The notes: generated by a model not told the origin, from the sequence alone. DNA of 6,600 nt from Acidobacteria bacterium RIFCSPHIGHO2_01_FULL_67_28 (GCA_001766965.1 MEKM01000180.1:1-6600), one strand, 5' to 3'. Counted from the first letter of the stretch, positions 1-5,523 are shown. A program made the numbers and translations.

Positions 1-552
1 CTGCCGCCGCTCCCGGGCGAGACCCGAAAGACTTTTACCAGCGAGCAGGAAAAGTTCACCGCCGCCGAGAAAGAGTTCGCCTCCCTGCGCACTGATTTCC
101 CACGGACCCGCGCCGCGCTCTTCGCCAAGCACTACCAGGCCCTCTGCCAGTGGGAACGAGGCGAGCACGACAGCGCTTTGGCGGGACTGGAAGAGCTCAC
201 GCGGGCCGCCGACCCGAACGTCGCCGCCCTCGCTAAGCTTCATCTAGCCGGCTACTACGAATCTCTCGGGCGCGCCGCCGAGGCCGAAAAGCTCTACCGC
301 GACCTCGCCGACCACCCCGCCGTCACCGTCCCCCGCGCCACCGCGCAGCTCGCTCTGGCGCAACTGGTGAGCCACCGCGACGCCGCCGAAGCGCGTCGCC
401 TGCTCGAAGAGGTCAAGGGCGAGTTCCCGGACACCCCCATCGCCACCGAAGCCACCCGCCGGCTCGAGCTCCTGCCGGCTCCGCCGCCGGCCGCGCCCGC
501 TCGCGGTGAACCCGCCCCGCCGCCGGCTGCGGCGGCTCCCACCAAACCCTAG
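1..552 (+). CDS. TPR-like repeat protein, C-terminal part (5' end outside the window)
   Basis: The frame is open from base 1 to the TAG at 550-552 (183 codons), so the true start lies upstream; the TTG at 178 is only an internal codon. The protein consists of amphipathic Ala/Leu-rich helix pairs typical of tetratricopeptide repeats. Examples are the stretch with FAKHYQALCQWERGEHDSAL, then AKLHLAGYYESLGRAAEAEK followed by LYRDL, then ATAQLALAQL and EARRLLEEVKGEFPDTP. It ends in a low-complexity Pro/Ala tail of about 25 residues (APPPAAPARGEPAPPPAAAA). TPR proteins of this style, related to YfgM/CpoB-like domains, often have an N-terminal membrane anchor and act as envelope scaffolds, but that N-terminus is not visible here. 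The partner and function cannot be read from the sequence. It ends 45 bases before dgt; any functional link is unproven. The TPR call is fairly secure and a specific role is not. Confidence 0.75.
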   Translation: MPPLPGETRKTFTSEQEKFTAAEKEFASLRTDFPRTRAALFAKHYQALCQWERGEHDSALAGLEELTRAADPNVAALAKLHLAGYYESLGRAAEAEKLYRDLADHPAVTVPRATAQLALAQLVSHRDAAEARRLLEEVKGEFPDTPIATEATRRLELLPAPPPAAPARGEPAPPPAAAAPTKP

Positions 553-584
553 CCCCGCGCGCCGTCTGCCCTGTCGGATTCGTG

Positions 585-590
585 TAAGAT
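585..590 (+). promoter_or_regulatory. Candidate -10 element of dgt, possibly giving a leaderless mRNA
   Basis: TAAGAT lies exactly 7 bases before the ATG at 598, in the 45-base gap after the TPR gene. There is no Shine-Dalgarno-like purine run between it and the ATG. A -10 box at this distance would place the transcript start at or next to the A of the ATG. No convincing -35 box is seen 16-18 bases upstream (the region is CCGTCT-like), so the call is tentative. Confidence 0.35.
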
Positions 591-597
591 ACCGGCA

Positions 598-1728
598 ATG
601 CCTCTCGCTCCTTATGCGATGGACGTGGCGCGCAGCGCCGGCCGGCGCTATCCCGAGCCGCCGCACCCTTACCGCAACGACTACCAGCGCGACCGCGACC
701 GCATCATCCACGCCCGCGCTTTCCGCCGCCTCGAGGCCAAGACGCAAGTCTTCACCCGGCGCTACTCCGACCACTTCCGCAACCGTCTGACCCACACGCT
801 CGAGGTGGCGCAGATCAGCCGCACCATCGCCGGGGCGCTCGGGCTCGACGCCGACCTCTGCGAAGCGCTGGCGCTCGTGCATGACATCGGCCACCCGCCC
901 TTCGGCCACGCCGGCGAAGACAAGCTCAACGAGCTGATGCGCGCCCGCGGCGACCAGTTTGACCACAACCTCCACGCCCTGCGCATCGTCGAGCGCTTCG
1001 AGCAGCGCTACGCCGCCTTCCCCGGGCTCAACCTCACGTTTGAAGTGCGCGAGGGCATCATCAAGCATTCACGCGACTATGCCGCGAACGATCACCCCGA
1101 GCTCGCCGATTACCGCCTGGCCGAGCGCCCCCCGCTCGAAGCCCAGCTCATCGACTTGGCCGACGAGATTGCCTACAACTCCGCCGACCTCGACGACGGC
1201 TACGAAGCCAAGCTCCTCGAGCGCAAGGCCATGGCCGCGGAAGTCCCGCTCTACGCCGGGCTCGCCGACGAGGTCGCCCGCCTCTACCCGCAGGCCACGC
1301 CCAAGCTCCAGTTCAACGAAGTCCTGAAGCGCATCATCAACCACCTCACCACCGACCTCATCGAGCACACGCGGAAGACGCTGGCGGAGAAGGGAATTGA
1401 TTCGGTCGAAGCCGTGCGCCTCGCCCCGGCCCGGCTCGTCGCCTTCAGCCCCGAGGGCACGGCGGCGAACCGCGCCCTCAAGCAATTCCTCTGGCAGCGG
1501 CTCTACAGCCAGCCGCAGATCAACGAAGAGCGCGAGCGCGCCGTCAAGGTGCTGGAAGAGTTGTTCGAGCTTTACCTCGCCCGCCCCGACCGCCTCCCCC
1601 CGCAGTACTTCGAGCAGACCAAGACCATTCCGGTGCATCGTGTTGCCTGTGACTACATCGCCGGCATGACCGACACCTACATCTTCCGAGTGCACCAAGA
1701 AGCTTTGGCTCTCAAGGCGTCCCTCTGA
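598..1728 (+). CDS. dgt: Deoxyguanosinetriphosphate triphosphohydrolase-like HD protein
   Basis: Members of this cytosolic family hydrolyse dNTPs (classically dGTP) to the deoxynucleoside and triphosphate, which tunes dNTP pools. The 376-residue product has the HD-domain metal ligands in order: H66 in RLTHTLEVAQ, H95-D96 in ALVHDIGHPPFGHAGE, and D189 in LIDLADEIAYNSADLDDG. The family N-terminal block RDRDRIIHARAFRRLEAKTQVF spans residues 31-52 (shown here in part: RIIHARAFRRLEAKTQ). The C-terminal signature CDYIAGMTD is at 351-359. The length is typical of the shorter bacterial dGTPase-like class. The ATG at 598 was chosen because the PYAMDVARSAGRRYPEP stretch after it resembles the usual family start; ATG 619 is a less likely alternative. 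No Shine-Dalgarno sequence precedes it. It stands alone between the TPR gene and the promoter of the ribosomal/lipid block. Substrate preference cannot be deduced. Confidence 0.93.
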   Translation: MPLAPYAMDVARSAGRRYPEPPHPYRNDYQRDRDRIIHARAFRRLEAKTQVFTRRYSDHFRNRLTHTLEVAQISRTIAGALGLDADLCEALALVHDIGHPPFGHAGEDKLNELMRARGDQFDHNLHALRIVERFEQRYAAFPGLNLTFEVREGIIKHSRDYAANDHPELADYRLAERPPLEAQLIDLADEIAYNSADLDDGYEAKLLERKAMAAEVPLYAGLADEVARLYPQATPKLQFNEVLKRIINHLTTDLIEHTRKTLAEKGIDSVEAVRLAPARLVAFSPEGTAANRALKQFLWQRLYSQPQINEERERAVKVLEELFELYLARPDRLPPQYFEQTKTIPVHRVACDYIAGMTDTYIFRVHQEALALKASL

Positions 1729-1739
1729 GGCGCGCCGGG

Positions 1740-1769
1740 TTGACTTTTGGGCAGGTGCGCCTCGATAAT
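1740..1769 (+). promoter_or_regulatory. Sigma70-type promoter for the DUF177-rpmF-plsX-fab block
   Basis: TTGACT (1740-1745) and GATAAT (1764-1769) are separated by 18 bases, matching the housekeeping consensus at five of six positions in each box. Transcription would start near 1776, giving a leader of about 45 bases before the DUF177 ATG at 1821. The leader contains the repeat hairpin at 1783-1811. The promoter begins 12 bases after the dgt stop codon, so it separates dgt from the downstream block. It also argues against a DUF177 start at the TTG at 1740. Confidence 0.7.
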
Positions 1770-1782
1770 GAGGACTCTTTTC

Positions 1783-1811
1783 GGCTGACCCTTCGGCAAG
1801 CTCAGGGTGCC
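1783..1811 (+). repeat. REP-like palindromic element in the DUF177 leader
   Basis: The arms GGC and ACCCT (1783-1785, 1788-1792) pair with AGGGT and GCC (1804-1808, 1809-1811) around an 11-base loop, with a two-base bulge. The core CCCTTCGGCAAGCTCAGGG has the wording of widespread short intergenic repeats of environmental bacteria, which give LRQAQG or SLPKGQ when translated by mistake. It ends just before the short purine run that serves as the DUF177 ribosome binding site. The family assignment is from memory. Confidence 0.6.
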
Positions 1812-1820
1812 CAAGAGGGC

Positions 1821-2354
1821 ATGTTTATCGGCGTCAAGGAGTTGGAGCGGCATCCGCTCCGGTTCCACGAAGAGTTCGCGCCCGGCACCATTGACTTTCG
1901 CGCCGGGGAGTTCCGGCAGGCGGCCCCGCTTACTGTCGAGCTGGCCGCCGAGCTGGAAGGCGCGGAGATTCACGTTGTCGGGCGGCTGGCCGGGCGGCTC
2001 GAGCTTGCCTGCGCCCGCTGCCTGGAGCCGGTCGAGCGGGACATCGCTTCGCGTTTCGATTTGCACTACCGCCCGGTGAGCGCCATCGCCCGGGACGAGG
2101 AGGTCGGCCTGAAGCCGGACGACCTCGAAGTCGGCTTCTACGTCGGCGAGGGGCTGTTCCTCGCCGACGTGGTGGCCGAGCAGGTCTACCTGGCGCTGCC
2201 GATGAAGGTGGTTTGCCGGGAGGAGTGCCGGGGTTTCTGTCCCGGTTGCGGGATGAACCTGAACCGGGAGGCTTGCCGCTGTGGCCCGCGGGCGGTGGAC
2301 CCGCGGCTGGCGCCGCTGGCCGAGTGGGTGGCCAAGAAGAAGAGTTCGCGCTAA
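1821..2354 (+). CDS. yceD: DUF177/YceD family protein, 23S rRNA accumulation factor-like
   Basis: DUF177 proteins are linked to 23S rRNA accumulation and 50S assembly, and their genes usually sit directly before rpmF, as here. The product is 177 residues. The N-terminus MFIGVKELERHPLRF is the usual conserved start. A CARC pair (C64, C67) follows, in the block LELACARCLEPVERD. The C-terminal zinc-ribbon-like set has C132, C136, C140, C143, C152 and C154 (CREECRGFCPGCGMNLN, then CRC). The frame is open back to a TTG at 1740, but those 27 codons run over the promoter and the repeat hairpin (they would read LTLRQAQG), so ATG 1821 is the start. The Shine-Dalgarno-like AGAGGG (1814-1819) is unusually close, which suggests weak or structure-dependent initiation. 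The basic KKKSSR tail fits an RNA-associated role. The family call is solid; the biochemical role is inferred from relatives. Confidence 0.92.
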   Translation: MFIGVKELERHPLRFHEEFAPGTIDFRAGEFRQAAPLTVELAAELEGAEIHVVGRLAGRLELACARCLEPVERDIASRFDLHYRPVSAIARDEEVGLKPDDLEVGFYVGEGLFLADVVAEQVYLALPMKVVCREECRGFCPGCGMNLNREACRCGPRAVDPRLAPLAEWVAKKKSSR

Positions 2355-2357
2355 CGA

Positions 2358-2430
2358 TTGTAGCGGCGGGTTTATCCCGCCAAGGATGGCGGCGTAAAGC
2401 CTGCCTGCGGCAGGCAGGCCGCCTCTACAA
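2358..2430 (+). repeat. Composite palindromic repeat in the DUF177-rpmF gap
   Basis: The element is bounded by inverted TTGTAG (2358-2363) and CTACAA (2425-2430). Inside are two hairpins. The first is GGCGGG (2365-2370), loop TTTAT, CCCGCC (2376-2381). The second is a near-perfect palindrome with 10-base arms GCCTGCCTGC (2399-2408) and GCAGGCAGGC (2410-2419) around one G. GGCGGC (2388-2393) can also pair with GCCGCC (2418-2423). There is no T-run after either hairpin, so it is not a standard terminator. It begins 3 bases after the DUF177 stop codon and looks like a small non-coding repeat insertion. Its second palindrome recurs before acpP. Confidence 0.8.
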
Positions 2431-2438
2431 AGGACAAG

Positions 2439-2452
2439 GTACAAAGTACAAA
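2439..2452 (+). repeat. Tandem GTACAAA heptamer, two copies
   Basis: GTACAAA occurs twice head to tail at 2439-2445 and 2446-2452, inside an A-rich patch (2427-2458) of an otherwise very GC-rich region. Longer arrays of this heptamer are familiar in environmental genomes. The patch leads into the rpmF ribosome binding site AAGAGGA (2456-2461, five bases after the second G run excluded), so it probably leaves the start region of rpmF unstructured. Confidence 0.55.
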
Positions 2453-2465
2453 ACAAGAGGATTCC

Positions 2466-2648
2466 ATGCCCAACCCCAAACGGCGTCATTCGAAGACCCG
2501 CAAGAACAAGCGGCGCACGCACGACTTCATCACCCCGCTCCCGTTCGGCGAGTGTCCCAACTGCCACGAGCCCAAGCCGCCCCACCGCGCCTGCTCGCAC
2601 TGCGGCTACTACCGGGGGCGGCCGGTGGTGGCGGTGGAGACGGAGTAG
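2466..2648 (+). CDS. rpmF: 50S ribosomal protein L32
   Basis: This is a 60-residue small protein of the large ribosomal subunit. It opens with MPNPKRRHSKTRKNKRRTH, the conserved basic Pro-Lys-rich head that binds 23S rRNA. It carries a four-cysteine zinc ribbon: C30 and C33 in ECPNC, C43 and C46 in CSHCGYY. It is therefore the zinc-binding (C+) form of L32; organisms with a C- paralogue use it under zinc shortage, but none is seen here. The length is typical. The ATG at 2466 has a well-placed AGAGG (2456-2460) five bases upstream. The gene is flanked by DUF177 upstream and plsX 35 bases downstream, the usual conserved order. The leader contains a large palindromic repeat. Confidence 0.97.
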   Translation: MPNPKRRHSKTRKNKRRTHDFITPLPFGECPNCHEPKPPHRACSHCGYYRGRPVVAVETE

Positions 2649-2683
2649 CCCCGGGGCGGGGGGCGCGAGTGACCAACCCCTCC

Positions 2684-3691
2684 ATGACCACGATTGCGGT
2701 TGACGCCATGGGGAGCGACCACGCTCCCCAGGTCGAAGTCGAAGGCGCGGTGCTGGCGGCGCGCGACTACGGCGTGGCCGTGCAACTGGTCGGCCAGCCC
2801 GCCCTGCTCGAGCGCCACCTCGCGCGCCAGAACGCCAACTCTCTGCCCATCTCCATCGTCCCGGCCAGCGACGTCATTGCCATGGACGAAAGCCCGGTCA
2901 AGGCGCTGCGGCGCAAGCCCGAGGCCTCCGTGCGCCTCACCGCCCTGCAGGTGCGCGAGGGCAAGGCGCAGGGGATGGTCTCGGCCGGCAACACCGGCGC
3001 GGCCATGGCGGCGGCCAAGATGGAGCTCGGGACGCTGCCGGGAGTGGACCGGCCGGCGCTCGCCTCGGTTTTTCCCACCAAGCGCGGCACGCCCGCGGTG
3101 CTGGTGGACGTCGGCGCCAACGTCGACTGCCGCCCGCAGCACCTGCACCAGTTCGCCATCATGGGCGAGGTGTACTACCGGGTGATGTTCGGCGTGGCGC
3201 GGCCGCGGGTGGGGCTGCTCTCGATCGGCGAGGAAGCGAGCAAGGGCAACGAAGTGGTGCGGGAGACGCACAAGCGGTTGAAGGAAACGCCCTTGAGCTT
3301 CGACTTCGTCGGCAACGTCGAGGGCCGCGACCTCTACGGCGGCGACGTCCACGTCATCGTCTGCGACGGCTTCATCGGCAACGTGGCGCTGAAGATCAGC
3401 GAAGGGATGGTCGAGGCCATCATGGCCATGCTCAAGGAGGCGATGTCGAGCAACCTCACCGCCCAGGTGGGCTACGTGCTCTCGCGCCAGGCCTACGACG
3501 AGTTCAAGAGGCGGCTCGACTACTCCGAGTACGGCGGGGCGCCTCTGCTCGGCATCCGCGGCGTCTGCGTCATCTGCCACGGCCGCTCCAACGCCAACGC
3601 CATCAAGAACGCCATCCGCGTCGCCGCCGGCTTCTCCGACGCCGGCATCAACGAAAAAATCGAGAAGGAGCTGGCTCTCGTGGCCAAGTAG
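2684..3691 (+). CDS. plsX: Phosphate acyltransferase PlsX
   Basis: PlsX converts acyl-ACP plus phosphate to acyl-phosphate, the donor that PlsY uses to start phosphatidic acid synthesis; it is a peripheral membrane enzyme. The 335-residue product has the expected blocks: IAVDAMGSDHAP (4-15), MVSAGNTGA (98-106), VDVGANVDC (141-149), LLSIGEEASKGNE (178-190), NVEGRDL (211-217), CDGFIGNVALK (227-237) and ICHGRSNANAIKNAI (297-311). Two usual positions are varied: GSD in place of GGD near the N-terminus, and HGRSNA where HGSSNA is common. The start is uncertain. ATG 2684 gives the family-like MTTIAVDAMG but has no good ribosome binding site; the in-frame GTG at 2669 would add five residues and has a G-rich run 5-6 bases before it. 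It sits 35 bases (or 20) after rpmF and 25 bases before fabD. Confidence 0.96.
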   Translation: MTTIAVDAMGSDHAPQVEVEGAVLAARDYGVAVQLVGQPALLERHLARQNANSLPISIVPASDVIAMDESPVKALRRKPEASVRLTALQVREGKAQGMVSAGNTGAAMAAAKMELGTLPGVDRPALASVFPTKRGTPAVLVDVGANVDCRPQHLHQFAIMGEVYYRVMFGVARPRVGLLSIGEEASKGNEVVRETHKRLKETPLSFDFVGNVEGRDLYGGDVHVIVCDGFIGNVALKISEGMVEAIMAMLKEAMSSNLTAQVGYVLSRQAYDEFKRRLDYSEYGGAPLLGIRGVCVICHGRSNANAIKNAIRVAAGFSDAGINEKIEKELALVAK

Positions 3692-3716
3692 CCGCGGGCC
3701 GGCGCGTCGAGGAACG

Positions 3717-4673
3717 ATGGGGAAACTCGCGTTCATTTTTCCGGGACAGGGGTCGCAGGCGGCCGGCATGGGCCAGGCTCTGGCCGAGGCGTTCCCCGCG
3801 GCGCGCGCCGTCTTCGACGAAGCCGACCAAGCGGCAGGCTTTCCGCTCTCGCGGCTGTGCTTCGAAGGGCTGGAGGAAGAGTTGAAGCTGACGGCCAACA
3901 CCCAGCCGGCCATCCTGGCTTGCTCGGTCGCGGCCTTTCGCGTGCTCGAGGAAAAGGGCGTGAAGCCGGACTATGTGGCCGGGCACAGCCTGGGCGAATA
4001 CTCGGCGCTCGTGGCCGCGGGTGCGCTTTCGCTCGCCGATGCGGTGGTGACGGTTCGCCGCCGGGGCGAATACATGCAGCAGGCGGTGCCGGCGGGCGAG
4101 GGCGCCATGGCCGCCATCCTGGGTTTGCCGGCCGACAAGGTGAAAGCCGCCTGCACGCAGGCGGCGCAAGGACAAGTGGTTTCCGCAGCGAATCTCAATT
4201 CGCCCGAGCAGGTCGTTATCTCCGGGCACGCGGCGGCGGTCGAGCGCGCCATGGAAGCGGCCAAAGCCGCGGGCGCCAAGCGCGCTATTCGCCTGCCGGT
4301 GAGCGCCCCCTTCCACTGCGCGCTGATGGCGCCGGTGGTGCCGCCGCTGAAGAAGCAACTCGACAGCATTTCGTTCCGCGACCTGCGCGTGCCACTTGTG
4401 ACCAACGTCGACGCCGACTTGGTGAGGACAGGAACAGCGGCGCGCGACGCGCTGGTGCGCCAAGTGCCCGCGCCGGTGCGCTGGGAAGAATCCATGCGCA
4501 AGCTGGCCGCGCTCGGCTGCGACCGCGCCGTCGAAGTCGGCCCCGGGAAAGTCCTCGCTGGGTTGTGGCGGCAGATTGACCGGAGCGTCGTCGTGCTCAA
4601 CGTCGAAGACCCGGCCAGCCTGGAGAAAGCCCTGGCTCAACTCGCCGGGGCCACGCAGGAGGCGGCCTCGTGA
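3717..4673 (+). CDS. fabD: Malonyl-CoA:ACP transacylase FabD
   Basis: FabD moves the malonyl group from CoA to the phosphopantetheine arm of ACP, supplying the extender for every elongation round; it is cytosolic. The 318-residue product has the oxyanion-hole motif FPGQGSQ (8-14), the nucleophile elbow GHSLGEYSAL with Ser91, Arg116 in RRRGEYMQ, catalytic His200 in VSAPFHC and Gln249 in RQVPAPVRWEESM. These match the spacing of the E. coli enzyme, so it should be active. The length is normal. The ATG at 3717 is preceded by GAGGAA (3709-3714). It lies where fabH would be expected after plsX in the E. coli order. Its stop codon overlaps the fabG start, so the two are probably translationally coupled. 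Confidence 0.97.
   Translation: MGKLAFIFPGQGSQAAGMGQALAEAFPAARAVFDEADQAAGFPLSRLCFEGLEEELKLTANTQPAILACSVAAFRVLEEKGVKPDYVAGHSLGEYSALVAAGALSLADAVVTVRRRGEYMQQAVPAGEGAMAAILGLPADKVKAACTQAAQGQVVSAANLNSPEQVVISGHAAAVERAMEAAKAAGAKRAIRLPVSAPFHCALMAPVVPPLKKQLDSISFRDLRVPLVTNVDADLVRTGTAARDALVRQVPAPVRWEESMRKLAALGCDRAVEVGPGKVLAGLWRQIDRSVVVLNVEDPASLEKALAQLAGATQEAAS
4657..4662 (+). promoter_or_regulatory. Shine-Dalgarno of fabG inside the 3' end of fabD
   Basis: AGGAGG, a full consensus ribosome binding site, ends 7 bases before the GTG at 4670. This decides the GTG as the fabG start, although it overlaps the fabD TGA (4671-4673) in the sequence GTGA. It is the strongest ribosome binding site in the window and lies within fabD coding sequence. 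Confidence 0.85.
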
Positions 4674-5413
4674 CCGTCAAGGAGCGAGTCGCCGTTGTCA
4701 CCGGGGCGTCGCAGGGCATCGGCCGCGCCACGGCCCTGCTGCTCGCCGAGCACGGCGCGCGCCTGGTGCTGGCGGCGCGCAGCGCGGACAAGCTCGCCGC
4801 GCTCGAAGGGGAAATCAAGAAGGGCGGCGGCGAGGCGCTGGCCGTCCCGATGGACGTGGCGAGCGAAGAGCAGATCAAGGCGGGCTTCGCCAAGGCGCTC
4901 GAAAAGTTCGGCCGCATCGATATCCTCGTCAACAACGCCGCCATCGCCCGCGACCAGCTGGCCCTGCGGATGAAGCGCGCCGACTGGGACGCGGTGATTC
5001 AGACGAACCTGACCGGCGCCCACCTTTGCATCCAGCAGGTGCTGCCGGGGATGCTGCGGCAGCGGGGCGGGCGCATCATCAACGTGAGCTCCGTGGTGGC
5101 CCAGGCGGGGAACGTCGGCCAGGTGAACTACATCGCCGCCAAGGCCGGGCTCATCGGGTTGACCAAGGCGCTGGCGGTGGAGGTGGCTTCGCGGGGGATC
5201 ACGGTGAACGCGGTGGCGCCGGGGTTCATCGTTTCGCCGATGACCGACCCGCTGCCCGACAAGGTCAAAGAAGAGCTGATTGCCCGCATCCCGCTCGGGC
5301 GGATGGGGACGGACCGCGAGGTGGCGGCGGGGATTCTTTTTCTCGCCTCGGATGAGGCCAGCTACCTGACCGGTCACGTGCTCGACATCAACGGCGGGCT
5401 CTACCTGGCGTAG
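4670..5413 (+). CDS. fabG: 3-oxoacyl-ACP reductase FabG
   Basis: FabG reduces 3-ketoacyl-ACP to 3-hydroxyacyl-ACP with NADPH, the first reductive step of each cycle. The 247-residue product is a classical short-chain dehydrogenase. It has the cofactor loop TGASQGIG (11-18), LVNNAAIARD (86-95) containing the NNA motif, and the catalytic set Asn113 (QTNLTGA), Ser141 (INVSSVV), Tyr154 and Lys158 (NYIAAKAG). Arg37 in LAARSADK fits NADPH use. The end GHVLDINGGLYLA is the usual family C-terminus. The start is GTG at 4670, overlapping the fabD stop and backed by a consensus AGGAGG. Unusually, the last 13 codons and the stop recur 102 bases downstream with only synonymous differences. Other SDR oxidoreductases look alike, but its position between fabD and acpP makes FabG secure. 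Confidence 0.97.
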   Translation: MTVKERVAVVTGASQGIGRATALLLAEHGARLVLAARSADKLAALEGEIKKGGGEALAVPMDVASEEQIKAGFAKALEKFGRIDILVNNAAIARDQLALRMKRADWDAVIQTNLTGAHLCIQQVLPGMLRQRGGRIINVSSVVAQAGNVGQVNYIAAKAGLIGLTKALAVEVASRGITVNAVAPGFIVSPMTDPLPDKVKEELIARIPLGRMGTDREVAAGILFLASDEASYLTGHVLDINGGLYLA

Positions 5414-5466
5414 GCGAGGGAGAAAAGCAGATCCCTCGCCCCGAAGCTTCGGGGCTCGGGATGACA
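5414..5466 (+). repeat. Palindromic repeat module between the two fabG tails
   Basis: The module begins at the base after the fabG stop codon. GCGAGGG (5414-5420) can pair with CCCTCGC (5433-5439). The perfect 16-base palindrome CCCCGAAGCTTCGGGG (5439-5454) is extended by G5438-C5455 and, after two mismatches, by CCC (5433-5435) with GGG (5458-5460). The two pairings share 5433-5439, so they exclude one another. The wording from AGATCCCTCGC to CTCGGGATGACA resembles a common interspersed repeat of environmental bacteria (from memory). No T-run follows, so it is not a clear intrinsic terminator. Confidence 0.65.
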
Positions 5467-5467
5467 A

Positions 5468-5515
5468 ATGAGGGGCCACGTGCTCGACATCAACGGCGGT
5501 TTGTACTTGGCCTAG
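5468..5515 (+). pseudogene. Remnant duplicate of the fabG 3' end
   Basis: Positions 5474-5515 encode GHVLDINGGLYLA plus TAG, exactly the last 13 residues and stop of fabG (5372-5413). The DNA matches at 36 of 42 bases, including an uninterrupted 23-base direct repeat (5375-5397 and 5477-5499). Five codons differ (two Gly, two Leu, one Ala) and all five changes are synonymous. An ATG AGG at 5468 makes a formal 15-codon micro-ORF, MRGHVLDINGGLYLA, without a good ribosome binding site. It lacks the cofactor site and the catalytic residues, so it cannot be a reductase. The likeliest reading is the leftover tail of a second or replaced fabG copy. It ends 8 bases before the acpP -35 box. Confidence 0.85.
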
Positions 5516-5523
5516 CGGGCGAG

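Noticed and set aside
244..1068. Open frame of 274 codons on the - strand opposite the TPR gene and dgt
   Set aside because: Same kind of shadow; it spans two real genes and their gap, and its sequence is Arg/Gly/Val-rich without motifs.
1740..1820. TTG-started 27-residue N-terminal extension of DUF177
   Set aside because: It translates a promoter and a repeat hairpin, and the conserved family start is MFIGVKELE at 1821.
2365..2381. GGCGGG/CCCGCC hairpin as an intrinsic terminator after DUF177
   Set aside because: No T-run follows and the structure lies inside a larger composite repeat; rpmF directly downstream is expected to be co-transcribed.
2213..2683. Long N-terminal extension in the plsX frame overlapping DUF177 and rpmF
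   Set aside because: The frame merely lacks stops in GC-rich DNA; it crosses rpmF and the palindromic repeat, and PlsX proteins begin at the IAVDAMG block.
2609..3913. Open frame of 434 codons on the - strand opposite plsX and the start of fabD
   Set aside because: It is a mirror of GC-rich coding sequence on the other strand; plsX has all family motifs, whereas this frame has low-complexity His/Asp/Val/Arg content and no recognisable domain.
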